DNA of 7,304 nucleotides from Armatimonadota bacterium (GTDB lineage Bacteria > Armatimonadota > Zipacnadia > Zipacnadales > UBA11051): positions 13,978 to 21,281 of the forward strand of contig DPJP01000273.1 in NCBI GenBank assembly GCA_003542955.1, given 5' to 3'. Of this stretch, positions 6,011 to 7,304 are shown in pieces. Below the pieces are notes generated by a model, which was given only the letters and a program-made list of their open reading frames with translations, was not told the origin of the DNA and made no database searches. The first letter of the stretch is position 1; each line of letters begins with the position of its first letter. The translations under genes and the position numbers were made by a program.

Positions 6011-7304
6011 TCAGTCAAACACCCACTCCCCGAACTTCTCCGGCACGATCAAGTTGTCGCCGGGCAGCGGCGACCATGTCAGCATCTCGTCCACCGGCGG
6101 ATAGGGCCTGTAGCGCACGAAGTTGCCGGTCCACTTCATCCCCCTCCGTGGTGTGACACCCATCTGCGCGAATGGAATGGCCACCTCCACCGCCCATCCG
6201 CCGTCGTAGCTGCCGGCAGCGCAGGAGTATTGCCACGTCTCGCGCCTGCCATCCCCGCCCTGGTTGAACTGCTCCGTATCGCCCCGACCGTTGATGATGA
6301 TCTGGTGGAAGTAGTCCCTGTCCGCGTCGACATCGATGGCCATATCGACTGCATCCTGGTTCCATATCTTCTTCGCGGCGAGGTTGAGCTGGTCTTTCTC
6401 GGTCTCAACGCAGTCGAAGGCGATGTAGAAGGTGGTGTCATCCCAGGCAGCCCAGGCGCGTGTTGCCTGCTTCGACTGCCCGACCCGCCCCAGCAGGAGG
6501 AAATCTCCCGCCGGCCCGAGCTGCTTCCAAGCCGCATCGTCGAGTTTGCCGTCGATGACTGGAGGCTCCGGCACACGCCTGACGGTGTAGGTGCGCATGG
6601 CGTAGAGGTCCCCGACGGGCGTGCCCTCGGTGATCTCAATGCCCTCGGGGCTGTCTGCGGCGCCGAGTATCTGTACCGTCATTCGCCGTGCCGCAGCCAG
6701 ATTCTCAGTTCCCGCCGACAGCCAGCACTGCCCGTCCCATCCCTCCGGCGCCCATCGGGCGAGGTCGATGGCGATCTCCCTCTCCGGCCCCTCGAAGACG
6801 ATATCCCCGAGCGCGATGAAGTCGTCGGGCGCCGCCTTCGTGCCCCAGACAGGACGGTTCGAGGTGCGTTTGGGGTTGAGTACCCCCATCCCCAGCGCCA
6901 CCCGCCGCGTATAGCCCTCGGCCGTGTGATAGTCGACCATCATGCCGGCGAAGGTCGTTGTGTACTCCGGTTTGTGGGAGATCGTGTTGCGCATGTAGCA
7001 CCAGGCGTCATGGATTGTGTTGGTCACTCTCAGGCGCAGCACGCGCACGCCCCTGACCTCAAGCCCCCCATAGCCGTACCCGTAGCGTGTACGCGGCGAG
7101 TCGACATTGCCCCCGCCCAGGCTCAGAGTCTCCGGATCGGCCAGGGCGAACTGCCCGCCGTTGTAGCCATCATGGGTGTCGGTGCCGGCGCTGAGCACCT
7201 CGATGCCGTCTACGGTGCGCCCAACCTCGGTCACGGCCAGTTGTGGACCCGTCCGCGGCAGCATGACGGGGAGCAGATCAGGCTTGAACTCACCCGTAAC
7301 CGCG
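6011..7304 (-). CDS. Protein with beta-rich N-terminal domain and C-terminal CBM9-like domain (5' end outside window)
   Basis: The frame stays open to the upstream edge: 13 further codons precede the first visible ATG (7264), so that ATG is probably internal. 430 residues are visible. The C-terminal part, residues about 245-430, is a CBM9-like module: opening PPVIDGKLDDAAW (247-259), then WNQD (314-317), IDVDADRDY (323-331), IIINGRGD (335-342), VAIPF (374-378) and NFVRYRP (394-400). CBM9-type domains bind sugars, often in enzymes that act on xylan or other glycans, or stand alone on secreted proteins. Residues about 36-212 are rich in predicted beta strands, include YGYGYGG and no catalytic motif I recognise; this may be a second binding domain or the tail of a larger enzyme. 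Any signal peptide would lie outside the window. The next gene follows after at most 127 bp on the same strand, consistent with an operon. Family call good; substrate unknown. Confidence 0.9.
   Translation of the reverse strand, partial: AVTGEFKPDLLPVMLPRTGPQLAVTEVGRTVDGIEVLSAGTDTHDGYNGGQFALADPETLSLGGGNVDSPRTRYGYGYGGLEVRGVRVLRLRVTNTIHDAWCYMRNTISHKPEYTTTFAGMMVDYHTAEGYTRRVALGMGVLNPKRTSNRPVWGTKAAPDDFIALGDIVFEGPEREIAIDLARWAPEGWDGQCWLSAGTENLAAARRMTVQILGAADSPEGIEITEGTPVGDLYAMRTYTVRRVPEPPVIDGKLDDAAWKQLGPAGDFLLLGRVGQSKQATRAWAAWDDTTFYIAFDCVETEKDQLNLAAKKIWNQDAVDMAIDVDADRDYFHQIIINGRGDTEQFNQGGDGRRETWQYSCAAGSYDGGWAVEVAIPFAQMGVTPRRGMKWTGNFVRYRPYPPVDEMLTWSPLPGDNLIVPEKFGEWVFD

Overview
The window is GC-rich and densely coding. 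It holds three genes, all on the minus strand and very tightly packed, so transcription runs from base 7304 towards base 1. A secreted GH42-like glycosidase and a receptor with an extracytoplasmic Cache domain point to a free-living Gram-negative-type bacterium that uses carbohydrates. The combination of GH42-like/GHL6-type proteins with CBM9-type modules and multidomain sensors recalls Planctomycetota, Armatimonadota and related phyla. That placement is inferred from style only; there is no rRNA or marker gene here.

Layout in order of transcription: (1) 7304-6011, the 3' part of a gene for a protein with an N-terminal beta-rich domain and a C-terminal CBM9-like domain; its true start lies outside the window. 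(2) A 127-bp junction (6010-5884) with a clean G-quadruplex motif directly after the stop codon, small inverted repeats and a possible leader ORF. (3) 5883-2188, one very large gene for a membrane receptor-like protein: PHP phosphoesterase-like domain, TM, sCache_2 sensor, TM, two PAS-like domains, a CBS pair, and a DUF294-type nucleotidyltransferase with its C-terminal helical domain. (4) A 32-bp gap carrying a good ribosome binding site. (5) 2155-1, an exported GH42-like/GHL6-like glycosidase, open at the window edge; 718 codons are visible without a stop.

The arrangement suggests one operon in which a sensor gene lies between two carbohydrate-active genes. The central protein is the most unusual item. 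It couples an extracytoplasmic Cache sensor to a nucleotidyltransferase-like end and a PHP end, with no histidine kinase, GGDEF or chemotaxis output. Both enzyme-like domains deviate at expected active-site positions: PHP D-x-H reads DPG and the PHP middle subdomain is replaced by a linker, while the nucleotidyltransferase DQD reads DQS. It may therefore be a signalling scaffold, or an enzyme with altered chemistry, rather than a standard member of either family.

No tRNA, rRNA, CRISPR array, insertion sequence or convincing terminator was seen. No stretch longer than about 130 bases lacks a gene.
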